Source: DASQPR01 sp035263025
Lineage (GTDB): Bacteria > Actinomycetota > Actinomycetes > Mycobacteriales > Micromonosporaceae
Direction of reading: 5' to 3'
Assembly: GCA_035263025.1 (NCBI GenBank)
Contig: DATFRR010000210.1
Location: forward strand, 1-21,218
Length of the DNA: 21,218 bases
Part shown: positions 5,896 through 14,201 of the stretch, piece by piece
Layout of the letters: the number at the start of each line of letters is the position of its first letter
How positions within the stretch are numbered: the first letter of the stretch is position 1
Translations under genes and position numbers: made by a program
The notes under the pieces: generated by a model
The model's input: only the letters and a program-made list of their open reading frames with translations
The model's database searches: none
What the model was told of the DNA's origin: nothing

Positions 5896-8052
5896 TCCGC
5901 GTACGGCGGCTGACTTCTTCGCGGCGGAGGCCTTGGTGGCGTGGCGCACCGCAGAGTCGGTCGCCGAGCCGCCAGTCGGCGCGGACGCTGTCGCATCTCG
6001 GCGTGGCCGCGCGGCGGCAAGCTCGTCGATGATCGCGTGCAGTGCGCCGGCGAGCCGGCCAGCATCGTCAACCAGTTCCGGATCCACGCAGATGCCGGCG
6101 CACATGTTGCCGCGCCAGCCGAACACGCCGATCGCGAGCGGCGCGCCGGGCGCGAGCGGCAGGATCGGATAGACCGCGTGCATGAGGCGTCCGGCCATGC
6201 GGAACTCGCCGGTGGGACCGGGCATGTTCGAGACGATCGCGTTGAGGTATCGGTGGCCGTAGACCGTTCGGGCGAACCACGCCTGCGCGGCCGGTGGCAT
6301 GACGGCCATGCCGGTGTTCATCACAAATCGTGAGGCCAGCGCGCGCGTCCCGCTGTGCAGCGGGCCGCTGTGCCGCGCGGTCTCGGCCAGCCGGTCCACC
6401 TCGGACATCGGGGCCAGTGGCACGTTCGTCATGACGGCCGCGGTCCAGTTGCCCTCCGCCGAACTCTCCGGCTTTCGGACCATCAGCGGTACGGCGACCC
6501 GAACCACCGGCGGCAAGTCGTCGGGCGTGCCGAGGTCCGGCGCATTGCCGCCGGTGCTGGGTGGGAGCGCTACCCGTCGGATCGCACCAGCGGCCGCGGA
6601 CAGCAGCACGTCGCTCACGCGTACCCGGTGGCGGCGCGCGACCTCCCGTACGGTCGCCAGCGGCAGCGCGACCGTTCCGAAGCGGCGGGATCCGGTGGTC
6701 CCCGACGGCAGCCGGTAGCGGGCGCCACCGTCCGTCGCCAGCTGCGCCAAGCCGACCGCGACACCGGCTGTGCGGCGCAGCCTGCCGGGCATCCGAACCG
6801 AGCGCGCGAGCAACGGTGGCGGCGGTTCGATCAGCTCAAAGACCTGCAGGATCGTGCCGATGCCGTCGGAGATCGCGTGATGCACGATCGGCACGGTGGC
6901 CACCAGCCCGTCGCCGACGCCGGTCACCACGAGCCATCGCCACATCGGCCGATCGCGCGGCAGCGGCGTGCTCTGGATCTCCGCGATGAGCGCGTTGACC
7001 GCCTCGATGCCGCCCGGTCGACCGTCCGGGCCGGACACGTCGAACGACGGCACGTGCCAGTCCCAGTCGATCTCGGGCGCCTCGACCCACCGCGGCCGGT
7101 GCCACCGGGACGGCGGCGACAGCTGCTGGTGGAACCGTGGCAGGTGATCGAGGTGCGCCTCGATGCCGGCACGCACCCGCTCTCGGTAGGGCACACCGTC
7201 CGGCTCGTCGGACACGAGCACTAGTCCGCCGACATGCTGCGGCGCCGCCGACGATTCGGCGTGCAGGAAGAACGCGTCCGCGGCGGCCAGCCGGGGCCCG
7301 GCGAAGCGGCCCGGCCGATCCCGAACGACTGCCATGAGACCCAGTGTCAACCACACCAGGAGCACGGCACCCAGCGCGTCGGAAACATAGTGGTTCGCGG
7401 TCGCGAGGATGACGGCGAACGTCAGGAGTACGTGGACCGCGCTGATGCCCTGCACCCACCACGCGCCGGAGATGCAGGCGAGCACCACACTGACCCATAG
7501 CGCCCACGCGATGTGCAACGAGGGCATCGCGGCGAGCTGGTTCGCGTGGCCGATCAGCGGCGTACCCCACGATCCGACCGTGTGGCCGAGCGTGACGGTG
7601 TCCACGAAGCCTTCGCCGCGCAGCAATCGGGGTGGCGTGACCGGATACAGCGCGAAACACACGAACGCGATCGCGTTCATGACCAGGAACCAGGTGCGCG
7701 CCCAGCGGTACGTGTCCGGTCGGCGTACGTAGAGCCAGATCAGCAGGATCAGCGCGCTGAGTACGTAGGTGTACGCGTACTCGTAGTTCGCCAGCACGCG
7801 CAGCACGTCATGCGGTACGAGCCACCGGTTGAGCCCGTCCTCCCACGCGATGTGCGCCGACCGCTCGAACCGAAGAATCGATCGGCCGTTGCGCTCGGCC
7901 GACGCTGCCCGGCCGGCCGTCGACAACCCGGCCACCATGCTGTAGCAGCCGAACGTGATGAGGCCGATGAGGATCTCGCGCCAAGCCGGCGGCGCGCTCG
8001 TCGGAGCGGCACCGCGTCGTGTGGCAAGCGGCTCCGACTCGCCTCGGCTCAT
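5854..8052 (-). CDS. Fusion of PAP2-type membrane phosphatase/transferase with WS/DGAT acyltransferase
   Basis: A 732-residue protein in two parts. Residues about 25-245 form a polytopic membrane domain of the PAP2/Aur1-like type: ALYPVTPPRLL (134-144), AMPSLHIAWALWVS (175-188) and ATANHYVSDALGA (217-229) supply the catalytic His and Asp residues. Residues about 250-690 form a wax ester synthase/diacylglycerol acyltransferase: the catalytic HHAISDG is at 391-397 and the later NAIVSNMPGPTGEFRMAG block is typical of the C-terminal DUF1298 half. The tail (about 690-732) is Ala/Lys/Ser-rich and unconserved. If PAP2 acts on phosphatidate, the fusion would make diacylglycerol and acylate it to triacylglycerol in one polypeptide; an inositol-phosphotransferase role for PAP2 is also possible. 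The ATG at 8052 follows only a weak ribosome-binding site. Both active sites look intact. From memory, similar fusions are annotated in other actinobacteria, but I know of no defined function. Confidence 0.9.
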   Translation of the reverse strand: MSRGESEPLATRRGAAPTSAPPAWREILIGLITFGCYSMVAGLSTAGRAASAERNGRSILRFERSAHIAWEDGLNRWLVPHDVLRVLANYEYAYTYVLSALILLIWLYVRRPDTYRWARTWFLVMNAIAFVCFALYPVTPPRLLRGEGFVDTVTLGHTVGSWGTPLIGHANQLAAMPSLHIAWALWVSVVLACISGAWWVQGISAVHVLLTFAVILATANHYVSDALGAVLLVWLTLGLMAVVRDRPGRFAGPRLAAADAFFLHAESSAAPQHVGGLVLVSDEPDGVPYRERVRAGIEAHLDHLPRFHQQLSPPSRWHRPRWVEAPEIDWDWHVPSFDVSGPDGRPGGIEAVNALIAEIQSTPLPRDRPMWRWLVVTGVGDGLVATVPIVHHAISDGIGTILQVFELIEPPPPLLARSVRMPGRLRRTAGVAVGLAQLATDGGARYRLPSGTTGSRRFGTVALPLATVREVARRHRVRVSDVLLSAAAGAIRRVALPPSTGGNAPDLGTPDDLPPVVRVAVPLMVRKPESSAEGNWTAAVMTNVPLAPMSEVDRLAETARHSGPLHSGTRALASRFVMNTGMAVMPPAAQAWFARTVYGHRYLNAIVSNMPGPTGEFRMAGRLMHAVYPILPLAPGAPLAIGVFGWRGNMCAGICVDPELVDDAGRLAGALHAIIDELAAARPRRDATASAPTGGSATDSAVRHATKASAAKKSAAVRGSAGVGDVASRQRR

Positions 8053-8136
8053 CTACGTCTTGTAGCACGGCTGGCCGATGCGCGGTGAGCCGATGTGAGA
8101 TACCGGCCAACCCGACTGCGCGAACGGGCTAGCGAC

Positions 8137-8820
8137 TCACGCTGCGATCGGCAGCGGGCGCAAGCGCAGCGTCACGCCCGGCATGCGCCGGATGCACCGG
8201 GTGCCCCACGCCGCACACGTGACGATCATGATGGCCGTCAGCAGGCCGCTGAACACGCCTCGGGACAGCAGCCCGTAGTCGACGCCGTAGTGCAGGAAGC
8301 CGAGGCTCATTCCGGCGTCGATCAGGCGGCCGACGCCCCAGAGCATCGCGACCTGGGTGAACATCCGGCGTACGCCGTGGTGGTGCAGGATGTGCACCGG
8401 CAGCTTCACGAAGTCACGCGCCAGCCGTACGGTGATCGGCCGGCCGACGAACGCACTGCCGAGGAACAGCCCGGCCATCAAGATCGAACCGATGATCGGC
8501 TGAACCAGATAGACGATCGCACTCGACAAGATCAATGCGACGCTCGCTCGAGCACACAACATGCCGGCGCACACGATCAACGTGCCCGGCATGTGCGCAC
8601 CGTGCAACCAGCGCACCGCAACGGTCACGACGCACCAGCCGAGCACCGCGCACAGTGCCCACGCCAGGCCGACGGTGTGCAGAAGGACGAAGAGCAGCAC
8701 GGTCGGTACGGCGATGGTCTCAAGGAACAATCGCCCGGCGCGCATCAACGCGGGGCGAATGGCGCCAAGCTCGATGACAAGCTCTTCAATGACGGCGTTC
8801 ACGGGGGGATGTGTTGTCAT
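8137..8820 (-). CDS. Polytopic membrane protein, VC0807-like family
   Basis: A 227-residue protein with five or six hydrophobic segments (for example TIAVPTVLLFVLLHTVGLAW, GTLIVCAGMLCARASVAL and SGLLTAIMIVTCAAW). The arrangement, with a central LGWCVVTVAVRWLHGAHMPG loop and GSAFVGRPITVRLARDF, resembles VC0807-family proteins related to intracellular septation protein A; their function is unknown to me. The ATG at 8820 has an AGGA ribosome-binding site 7 bases upstream. It lies 24 bases downstream of the DMT transporter gene on the same strand, so the two are probably co-transcribed. The HILHHHGVRRMF histidine cluster could bind metal, but that is speculation. Confidence 0.72.
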   Translation of the reverse strand: MTTHPPVNAVIEELVIELGAIRPALMRAGRLFLETIAVPTVLLFVLLHTVGLAWALCAVLGWCVVTVAVRWLHGAHMPGTLIVCAGMLCARASVALILSSAIVYLVQPIIGSILMAGLFLGSAFVGRPITVRLARDFVKLPVHILHHHGVRRMFTQVAMLWGVGRLIDAGMSLGFLHYGVDYGLLSRGVFSGLLTAIMIVTCAAWGTRCIRRMPGVTLRLRPLPIAA

Positions 8821-8844
8821 CAGTCGTCCTGTGCAGGAGGCGGT

Positions 8845-9810
8845 CTAGACCGTTCCGGGCAGATCCCATGCGCTACGGGCCTGTCCGGAGATCCGAGTCG
8901 CCTCGACGGGTGGATCCGGCCGAACGATCGGTGAGTGCGCCAACCCTACCGCGCCCATGCAGACCAGGGCACCTGCTCCGGCAAGAGCGGCCAACTGGCC
9001 GACCTCGACTGGCGGTTCGACGCCGAACGCGAACACACCGATCAGATAGCTCGCGATCGGGTTGGTGATGGTCATCGCCGCGACGGCCGACGGCAGTGAT
9101 CCGGCCGCGAAGGCGCCTTGCTCGAGCAGCAACCCGGCGAGGGTCGACACGGCCAGCGCGTAGCCGGGCCAGTCGCGCGCCGTCGCGGCTACTCCGCGGT
9201 GCAGCAGATCTTCGCTCGTGAGCTTGATCATCGCTGCGCTGATTGCGAAGCAGAGGCCGGCCGCGATCGACACCAGCGTGGCGTGCACCAGCGGCCGCCG
9301 TCCGGTCGACGCGATCACCAGCACGCCGACCGCTGCGATGGTGGCGAACCCGACCAAGATCAGTCGCTCGCGGTCTGCGACGTCCGCGATCGGCGCGACG
9401 CCACGCACCGCGAGGAACACGGCAAGTCCGCCGCAGATCAGCGCCCCAGACGCCCAATCGCGTACGTGTGGCCAACGGCGCCGCCTGGCCGAGCCCATCG
9501 GCAGCGCGAACAGCAGCTGCGTGACGAGCACCGGCTGCACCAGGGCAACCGACCCGAAATGCAGAGCGAGAGCTTGTACGCCGAATCCGACGAGATTCGT
9601 CACCCAGCCGATCAACCACAGCCGCACGTGCACCAGGCGCCGGACCAGCCGGACGAGCGCCTGCGCGACCGCCCAGCGGTCCTGGGTTCGCACCCGTCCG
9701 TCCGCGACCTGCCTCGAGTAGTCCGAGCGGTGTGCCGCAACCTGCTGCAACGATGCCGAGGCGGCGAAGAGAAACGCCGCCAGCACCGCGAAGCCGACAG
9801 CGAAAAGCAC
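8845..9810 (-). CDS. DMT/EamA-type membrane transporter
   Basis: A 321-residue protein with about nine or ten hydrophobic helices and the internal two-fold layout of drug/metabolite (EamA-like) transporters. The first helix AVLAAFLFAASASLQQVAAH is followed by a basic cytoplasmic stretch, as in the actinobacterial DMT subgroup. The second half includes HATLVSIAAGLCFAISAAMI and MTITNPIASYLIGVFAFGVE, typical of EamA repeats. The substrate cannot be told. The GTG at 9810 begins directly with the first membrane helix; its ribosome-binding site is weak (GACGGG). No gene lies in the 180 bases upstream (9811-9990), so a promoter probably lies there, though I see no clear -10/-35 pair. The next gene downstream is the VC0807-like protein, 24 bases away. 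Confidence 0.85.
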   Translation of the reverse strand: MLFAVGFAVLAAFLFAASASLQQVAAHRSDYSRQVADGRVRTQDRWAVAQALVRLVRRLVHVRLWLIGWVTNLVGFGVQALALHFGSVALVQPVLVTQLLFALPMGSARRRRWPHVRDWASGALICGGLAVFLAVRGVAPIADVADRERLILVGFATIAAVGVLVIASTGRRPLVHATLVSIAAGLCFAISAAMIKLTSEDLLHRGVAATARDWPGYALAVSTLAGLLLEQGAFAAGSLPSAVAAMTITNPIASYLIGVFAFGVEPPVEVGQLAALAGAGALVCMGAVGLAHSPIVRPDPPVEATRISGQARSAWDLPGTV

Positions 9811-9990
9811 AGCGGATCCCGTCGGTCGAGGACAGATTTAGCCGATCTTCCCACAATCCGCCCAGCTCGGACCGGGTTGGGGGATGTGGCGTACGCGACG
9901 AAACGACCGGCTGACCGTCGACGGTACTCCGGCACGAACCGCACCAAACCCAGCCAGATACGCCCAATCGGGGGCACGGCACACCGGCGC

Positions 9991-10749
9991 TTAGCTGCCG
10001 CCGTAGCGCCGTGCGAGCTGGCGATAGACACCGGGTGTCAGGCCCCGGATCGCGACCGGGAGGCGGAGCCATCGCGGACGGTACGCCTCCGCGCTGCCGC
10101 GCTCGATCATCCGTACGAGGGCGGCGGCGAGGCGCTCCGGCGGCTGGGGTCGCGGCAGCCGCCGTCCGTACGGCTCGCCGCGTCGCTCGAAGAACCGCGT
10201 CATCGCCGGGCCGGGCACGAGCACGCCAACGCGGACCGCGCTGCCGCGCAGTTCCAGTCGCACGCTTTCGGCGAATGCGTCCAGTCCGGCCTTGGTGGCG
10301 GCGTAGACCGCCTCGCGGGCGACCCCGGTCCGGCCGGCGATGGACGACACGAACGCGACGTACCCGCGGTTGCGCGCAACCATCGCGGGCATCAACGCAC
10401 GCGCCAACCGGATCGGTGCGACGAGGTTGACCGCGACCATCGGCTCCACGCACGACGGCGCCATGTCCACGAACCGTCCGGCGGACCCGAACCCCGCGTT
10501 GGCCACCAGAATGTCGACACGTCCCGCGGCGTCCAGCGCGTCGCATGCCAGCCGTTCGACGTCACCCGGCACGGACAGGTCGGCCACCACCGGGGTGCCG
10601 TCGATCTCCTTGGCGAGCGCGGCGAGCGCGTCCGCGTCCCGGCCGTGGACGACAACGTGCGCGCCAGCATCAGCGAGCGCCCGCGCGGTCGCCTCGCCGA
10701 TGCCCGACGAGGCACCGGTCACCAGCGCGACGGAGTCGCGGACCGCCAT
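9991..10749 (-). CDS. Short-chain dehydrogenase/reductase (SDR)
   Basis: A 252-residue classical SDR oxidoreductase. Cofactor motif TGASSGIG sits near the N-terminus, NAG follows in the 'VDILVANAGFGSAG' block, the catalytic Ser lies in FVSSIAGRTG, and the YAATK pair gives the catalytic Tyr and Lys. The post-catalytic VPGPAMTRFF is also typical. HGRDADAL after beta-2 suggests NADP(H), because Arg replaces the usual Asp. The C-terminal RPRWLRLPVAIRGLTPGVYR resembles SDRs often annotated as acting on lipids or ketones; the substrate is unknown. The ATG at 10749 is preferred because it directly precedes conserved sequence; an ATG at 10809 would add 20 residues without family match. It lies 112 bases downstream of the epimerase gene on the same strand. 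Confidence 0.88.
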   Translation of the reverse strand: MAVRDSVALVTGASSGIGEATARALADAGAHVVVHGRDADALAALAKEIDGTPVVADLSVPGDVERLACDALDAAGRVDILVANAGFGSAGRFVDMAPSCVEPMVAVNLVAPIRLARALMPAMVARNRGYVAFVSSIAGRTGVAREAVYAATKAGLDAFAESVRLELRGSAVRVGVLVPGPAMTRFFERRGEPYGRRLPRPQPPERLAAALVRMIERGSAEAYRPRWLRLPVAIRGLTPGVYRQLARRYGGS

Positions 10750-10861
10750 GCGTCCATTATCGGTGCTGGCGAGGCGTTGTTCGGCGAGTGCGGCGTTTGC
10801 GTTACTCATTCATGCCGGCCGGCGGTGATCCGGTTGGGGCGGTGTGTTCGGGCCGCTCTGG

Positions 10862-11713
10862 TCAGGCATCGCGCCAGCTGTGCTCCGGCTCGTAACCCAG
10901 CAGCCGCCGCGCCTTGTCGATGGACAGCATCGTCTCGTGGTATCCGAGCTGCTTGCGGACCTCGACGTCCGGGTAGACCTCGGACGCGAGTGACGTACTC
11001 GAGCGCGACATCACCGTGTCGGCGTTCGCGATGATGAACGTCTCGAACCCGGTTGCCTCGTACGCGAGAGCCTTCCGCACCGCCTGTGCGCCGTCCCGTG
11101 CGTCGATGTAGCCCCAGAGGTTCCAGCGGCGCAACTGCGGATTGTCGTCATACGACGGGAACGCCGCGTAGTCGGCCGGCCGCATCACGTTCGAGAACCG
11201 CAGTCCGACGATCTTCAGGGTGGGATCCTGTCGACACATCTGGATCGCCATCTGCTCGCCGAGATGTTTGCTCAGCGCGTACGCGGTTTCCGGGCGCGCG
11301 GCATATTCCTCGTCCAGCGGGATGTAGGGCGGTGGCGTGTCGAACGGCAGGCCGAGCAGCGTTTCCGAGGACGCCCACACGACGTTGCGTACGCCGACCG
11401 CACGCGCGGCGGCAAACACGTTGTACGTCGAGATCACGTTGTTGGCGAAGATCGTCGCGTTCGGCGCGGCACCGGGTCCAGGTATCGCGGCAAGATGTAC
11501 GACCGCGTCGACGCCCTGATAACGCGAGTCGATCGCGGTCAGCACCTCGATGGTCTGCCCGTAGTCGGTGAGGTCCGCGCGAGTGAACGGTGCCCGCTCG
11601 GTCCGCGCCGGCACCAGGTCGACGTTGACCACGTCGTACCCGTTGCTCGCCAGATCGGCGACCACGACGTCGCCGAGCTTGCCGCTGCCACCAGTAACCA
11701 CGACGCGCGCCAT
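10862..11713 (-). CDS. NAD-dependent epimerase/dehydratase family protein
   Basis: A 283-residue extended-SDR protein. It starts MARVVVTGGSGKLGDVVVAD, a GxxGxxG nucleotide-binding motif, with a following acidic residue in VNVDLVP that favours NAD. VVHLAAIPGPG, the ASSETLLG block (catalytic Ser/Thr) and YALSKHLGE (YxxxK) are in the expected order, and all catalytic residues are present. Length is short for sugar epimerases, and the protein may instead be a uronate-dehydrogenase-like or general sugar-nucleotide oxidoreductase. The ATG at 11713 is chosen because the frame upstream to 11800 shows no conserved sequence; GGTGG lies just upstream as a modest ribosome-binding site. It is 74 bases downstream of the propeller protein gene, so transcription from the signalling cassette may continue into it. 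Confidence 0.86.
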   Translation of the reverse strand: MARVVVTGGSGKLGDVVVADLASNGYDVVNVDLVPARTERAPFTRADLTDYGQTIEVLTAIDSRYQGVDAVVHLAAIPGPGAAPNATIFANNVISTYNVFAAARAVGVRNVVWASSETLLGLPFDTPPPYIPLDEEYAARPETAYALSKHLGEQMAIQMCRQDPTLKIVGLRFSNVMRPADYAAFPSYDDNPQLRRWNLWGYIDARDGAQAVRKALAYEATGFETFIIANADTVMSRSSTSLASEVYPDVEVRKQLGYHETMLSIDKARRLLGYEPEHSWRDA

Positions 11714-11787
11714 GACCACCCATCCCATCGTCGAGGCCGACACCGATGCGGTGCCGGCCCCGACGAGCCTACGGATGCGTACGCCAA

Positions 11788-12987
11788 TCAGCAGTGCCAA
11801 ATGACGTTGGGCGACCCCGCGTTCGACGAGGCGCTGTACGCGGTGCCGGCGATCGTCTTGCCATCCGCGGAGATCGACCGCGGCGTGACCTCCGACCCGT
11901 ACGCCGGGCCCGGTAGGTCCTTGAACGTGTCGTCGCGGAAGAGATATCCGGTTGAGTCGCCCAGGCCGCCGACGAAGTCGCCGTGCGCGTTAACCGCCAG
12001 CGCCTCGTCCTGGTCGGCGTAGACGTTCACGTTGCCGGTCGCAAGGTTCCACCGCGCGCCGACAACCTGCGTGCTGCCTTTCACGCCGACCCAACCGACC
12101 GCCCAATCGCCGCTGAGCGAGAACACCATCCCGCCTTGATAGCCGGACGGCACCGCTAGCTCGTGGCCCTGGCCGTTTGCGCTCCATACGAACGGAGCAC
12201 CACCATCGCCGAGCGATCCCCCGATGGCTCCGTCGGCGTCGATCGCCATTGCCTCGGCCGACCGACCGTGCGGCGTGGCCAGCTTGCGCACCGATCCGGG
12301 TTGGTCGGCCGGCCACACCACCGCGGCGAACGCCGAGCCGTCCGAGTCGACCCAACCGACGATGTCACCGTTCGGCGCGATCCCGGATGGCGCGTTGTTC
12401 GAGAAGCCGGCAAGCCTCGACAGCTTGGTGAACTTGCCATCGTGATATCGGTAAGCGGAGCTAGCTGTGCTCAGTGCGAGGTCCCCGTTGGAGCTGACCG
12501 CGTTGATGCTGTAGGTGGTATCCATGATCGCCTTCGGCACGGTGAGCAACGTGGGCACGCCGTCCGTCCACAGCACCGGCTTGCCCTGGTTGCCGTCGCC
12601 GAGATCGGTCTGCCCGGCCTGGAAGCGACCCGTCGGGTCGGCGGCCATCATGTCGCCCATCGCACCCGGCGGCGACGGCAGCTGCTGAATCGTGCAGTTC
12701 GCGGCGTTGGGATCGGTGACAGACGGAATCGCCGTCGGCGTCGTGGAGACCTTGTGAGATGCGGTGCTCGGAGGCGCCTGGGTGCCTTGTCGCGTCAGCG
12801 CGACCGCACCGACCGCGCCGAACAGCACGATCGCGATGCCGCTCGCCGCCGCCGCGGTCGCCATCACGCGACGGCGGCGGGCGCCACGCCGACCGGCGTC
12901 CAGGATCGCGTCGACGCTCACCGACGTTGGTGGTGGATCAACCGTGCGCAGCAGCGCACTCAGCGACTCGTACTCGTGATCTTCCAT
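11788..12987 (-). CDS. Membrane-anchored beta-propeller protein, probable anti-sigma factor
   Basis: A 399-residue single-pass protein. Residues 1-40 are a short acidic-then-basic cytoplasmic segment ending GARRRR. A hydrophobic helix (about 41-65: VMATAAAASGIAIVLFGAVG) is followed by a Pro/Ser/Thr linker. Residues 98-399 form about seven repeats of roughly 40 residues with HAF-type patterns, for example APNGDIVGWVDSDGSAFAAV, IDADGAIGGSLGDGGAPFVW and VNAHGDFVGGLGDSTGYLF. This suggests an extracellular seven-bladed propeller. The only cysteines are C98, at the first repeat strand, and C399, the last residue. The gene starts 21 bases after the ECF sigma gene with a GGGAG ribosome-binding site, so an anti-sigma role is likely; the cytoplasmic part is too short to show a classical zinc anti-sigma motif. 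No enzyme motif is seen. Confidence 0.78.
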   Translation of the reverse strand: MEDHEYESLSALLRTVDPPPTSVSVDAILDAGRRGARRRRVMATAAAASGIAIVLFGAVGAVALTRQGTQAPPSTASHKVSTTPTAIPSVTDPNAANCTIQQLPSPPGAMGDMMAADPTGRFQAGQTDLGDGNQGKPVLWTDGVPTLLTVPKAIMDTTYSINAVSSNGDLALSTASSAYRYHDGKFTKLSRLAGFSNNAPSGIAPNGDIVGWVDSDGSAFAAVVWPADQPGSVRKLATPHGRSAEAMAIDADGAIGGSLGDGGAPFVWSANGQGHELAVPSGYQGGMVFSLSGDWAVGWVGVKGSTQVVGARWNLATGNVNVYADQDEALAVNAHGDFVGGLGDSTGYLFRDDTFKDLPGPAYGSEVTPRSISADGKTIAGTAYSASSNAGSPNVIWHC

Positions 12988-13007
12988 GTCTATGTCTCCC
13001 AAGAAAG

Positions 13008-13496
13008 TCAGCCAATTCGCGCCAACAGCGGACGCAGCGCGGCCAGGCCACGCGACGTCTGTGCCTTGACGTTGCCGGTCGAGCAATGCAACGCGCCGGC
13101 GGTCTCCTCCACCGACAGATCGCAGAGGTACCGCAGCACCAGGACCGCGCGCTGGCCCGACGGGAGACTGCGCAGCGCCGACTCGATGTCGGTGCGGTCG
13201 TCGATATCGAACTCCGGCGAGGCGCGATCGACGCCGTCCGGAGCGGTCAACACGACGCGCGACCACCGCAGTCGCTTCTCGTCCAGGTACCGGTGGACGA
13301 GCATGCGGTGCACGTACGCGTTGAGGTTGTTGCTCGCGGCCGCCCTCGACCAATGCCGGTAGAGCGCGAGCAACGTGCCCGACACGATGTCGTCGGCCCG
13401 ATGAGCGTCACCGCACAGCAGGTAGGCCGCTTGCCGCAATCGGGGCAGCCGTGCCTTCACGTACTCGACGTATTCGCCTTCGGCATCCGAGCGCAT
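13008..13496 (-). CDS. ECF sigma factor, SigE-like family
   Basis: A 162-residue extracytoplasmic-function sigma factor with regions 2 and 4 only. Region 2 spans YVKARLPRLRQAAYLLCGDA to NLNAYVHRMLVHRYLDEKRL and should bind core polymerase and the -10 element. Region 4 (ALRSLPSGQRAVLVLRYLCD, then LSVEETAGALHCSTGNVKAQ) has the helix-turn-helix for the -35 element. The 'GNVKAQTSRGLAALR' ending is typical of the actinobacterial SigE-family ECFs. The ATG at 13496 follows GGAGGG by about 8 bases; a GTG at 13499 directly before it is an alternative start. It lies 57 bases after the response-regulator gene and 21 bases before the propeller gene, so it is probably in the same transcript. Confidence 0.92.
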   Translation of the reverse strand: MRSDAEGEYVEYVKARLPRLRQAAYLLCGDAHRADDIVSGTLLALYRHWSRAAASNNLNAYVHRMLVHRYLDEKRLRWSRVVLTAPDGVDRASPEFDIDDRTDIESALRSLPSGQRAVLVLRYLCDLSVEETAGALHCSTGNVKAQTSRGLAALRPLLARIG

Positions 13497-13556
13497 CACC
13501 GCTCCCTCCGCGTCGCCTCACCCGGAATGACGGGCGCGACGCGGGCCGCGGTTGCG

Positions 13557-14201
13557 TCAGTTCGTCGAGGAATCCAGATATGCGAGCACGGCCAGTACGC
13601 GCCGGTTGTCGTCGTCGGACACCGCGAGGTCGAGCTTGGTGAAGATGTTGGCGATGTGCTTGCCGACCGCGCTCTCGGACAGGAAGAGCCGGCCGCCGAT
13701 CGCCGCGTTCGACCGACCCTCCGCCATCAGCTCGAGCACGTCGCGTTCGCGGGGCGTCAGGCGGTCAATGGCGCGGCTGCGGGCGAACAACTTCGCGACC
13801 ACGTCCGGATCCATCGCGGTGCCGCCGGCCGCGACGCGTCGCACCGCGTCCACGAATTGCTCGGCATCTAGCACGCGATCCTTGAGTAGGTAGCCGATGC
13901 CGCCCGAACCGTCGGCCAGCAGCTCGCGTGCGTATAGCTGCTCGACGTGTTGGGACAGCACGAGGATCGGCAGGCCGGGCATCTCGCGCCGCGCGACGAG
14001 CGCGGCCTGCAGGCCTTCGTCCATGTACGTCGGCGGGAGGCGTACGTCGACGACCGCCACGTCCGGTCGATGGTCACGTAATGCCGCGAGCAGTTCCGGA
14101 CCACTCGTCGCGGCCGCGGCGATCTCGAACCCGTGCGACTCGAGGAGCAGCACGAGCCCCTGCCTCAGCAGGGCGAGGTCTTCGGCGAGGACAACACGCA
14201 C
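13557..14201 (-). CDS. NarL/LuxR-type response regulator
   Basis: A 214-residue two-component response regulator. The receiver domain shows the acidic pair ED (7-8), the phospho-acceptor D52 in AVVDVRLPP, the signalling Ser in ILVLSQH and the conserved Lys in YLLKDR (K106). The C-terminal LuxR HTH is LTPRERDVLELMAEGRSNAA followed by IGGRLFLSESAVGKHIANIF (about 148-190). All phosphotransfer residues are present. The GTG at 14201 has GGAG 5 bases upstream and lies 37 bases inside the histidine kinase gene, in another frame, which suggests translational coupling. The partner kinase is the upstream gene. Its likely targets include its own operon; see the inverted repeat at 16069-16104. Confidence 0.95.
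   Translation of the reverse strand: MRVVLAEDLALLRQGLVLLLESHGFEIAAAATSGPELLAALRDHRPDVAVVDVRLPPTYMDEGLQAALVARREMPGLPILVLSQHVEQLYARELLADGSGGIGYLLKDRVLDAEQFVDAVRRVAAGGTAMDPDVVAKLFARSRAIDRLTPRERDVLELMAEGRSNAAIGGRLFLSESAVGKHIANIFTKLDLAVSDDDNRRVLAVLAYLDSSTN

Noticed and set aside
8045..8092. CGGCTCA / TGAGCCG 7-bp arms around the start of the PAP2-acyltransferase gene
   Set aside because: The arms are short and far apart (34 bases), and one arm is coding sequence. In DNA this rich in G/C it is compatible with chance.
9811..9990. Possible small gene or regulatory RNA in the gap upstream of the transporter
   Set aside because: No open frame with a ribosome-binding site, no stable hairpin and no repeat was seen. 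It probably only holds the promoter of the transporter gene.
9118..11034. Long plus-strand open frame of 638 codons
   Set aside because: It runs antisense to the EamA transporter, SDR and epimerase genes. Its composition is Arg/His/Gln-rich as expected of shadow frames in high-GC DNA, and it has no recognizable domain.
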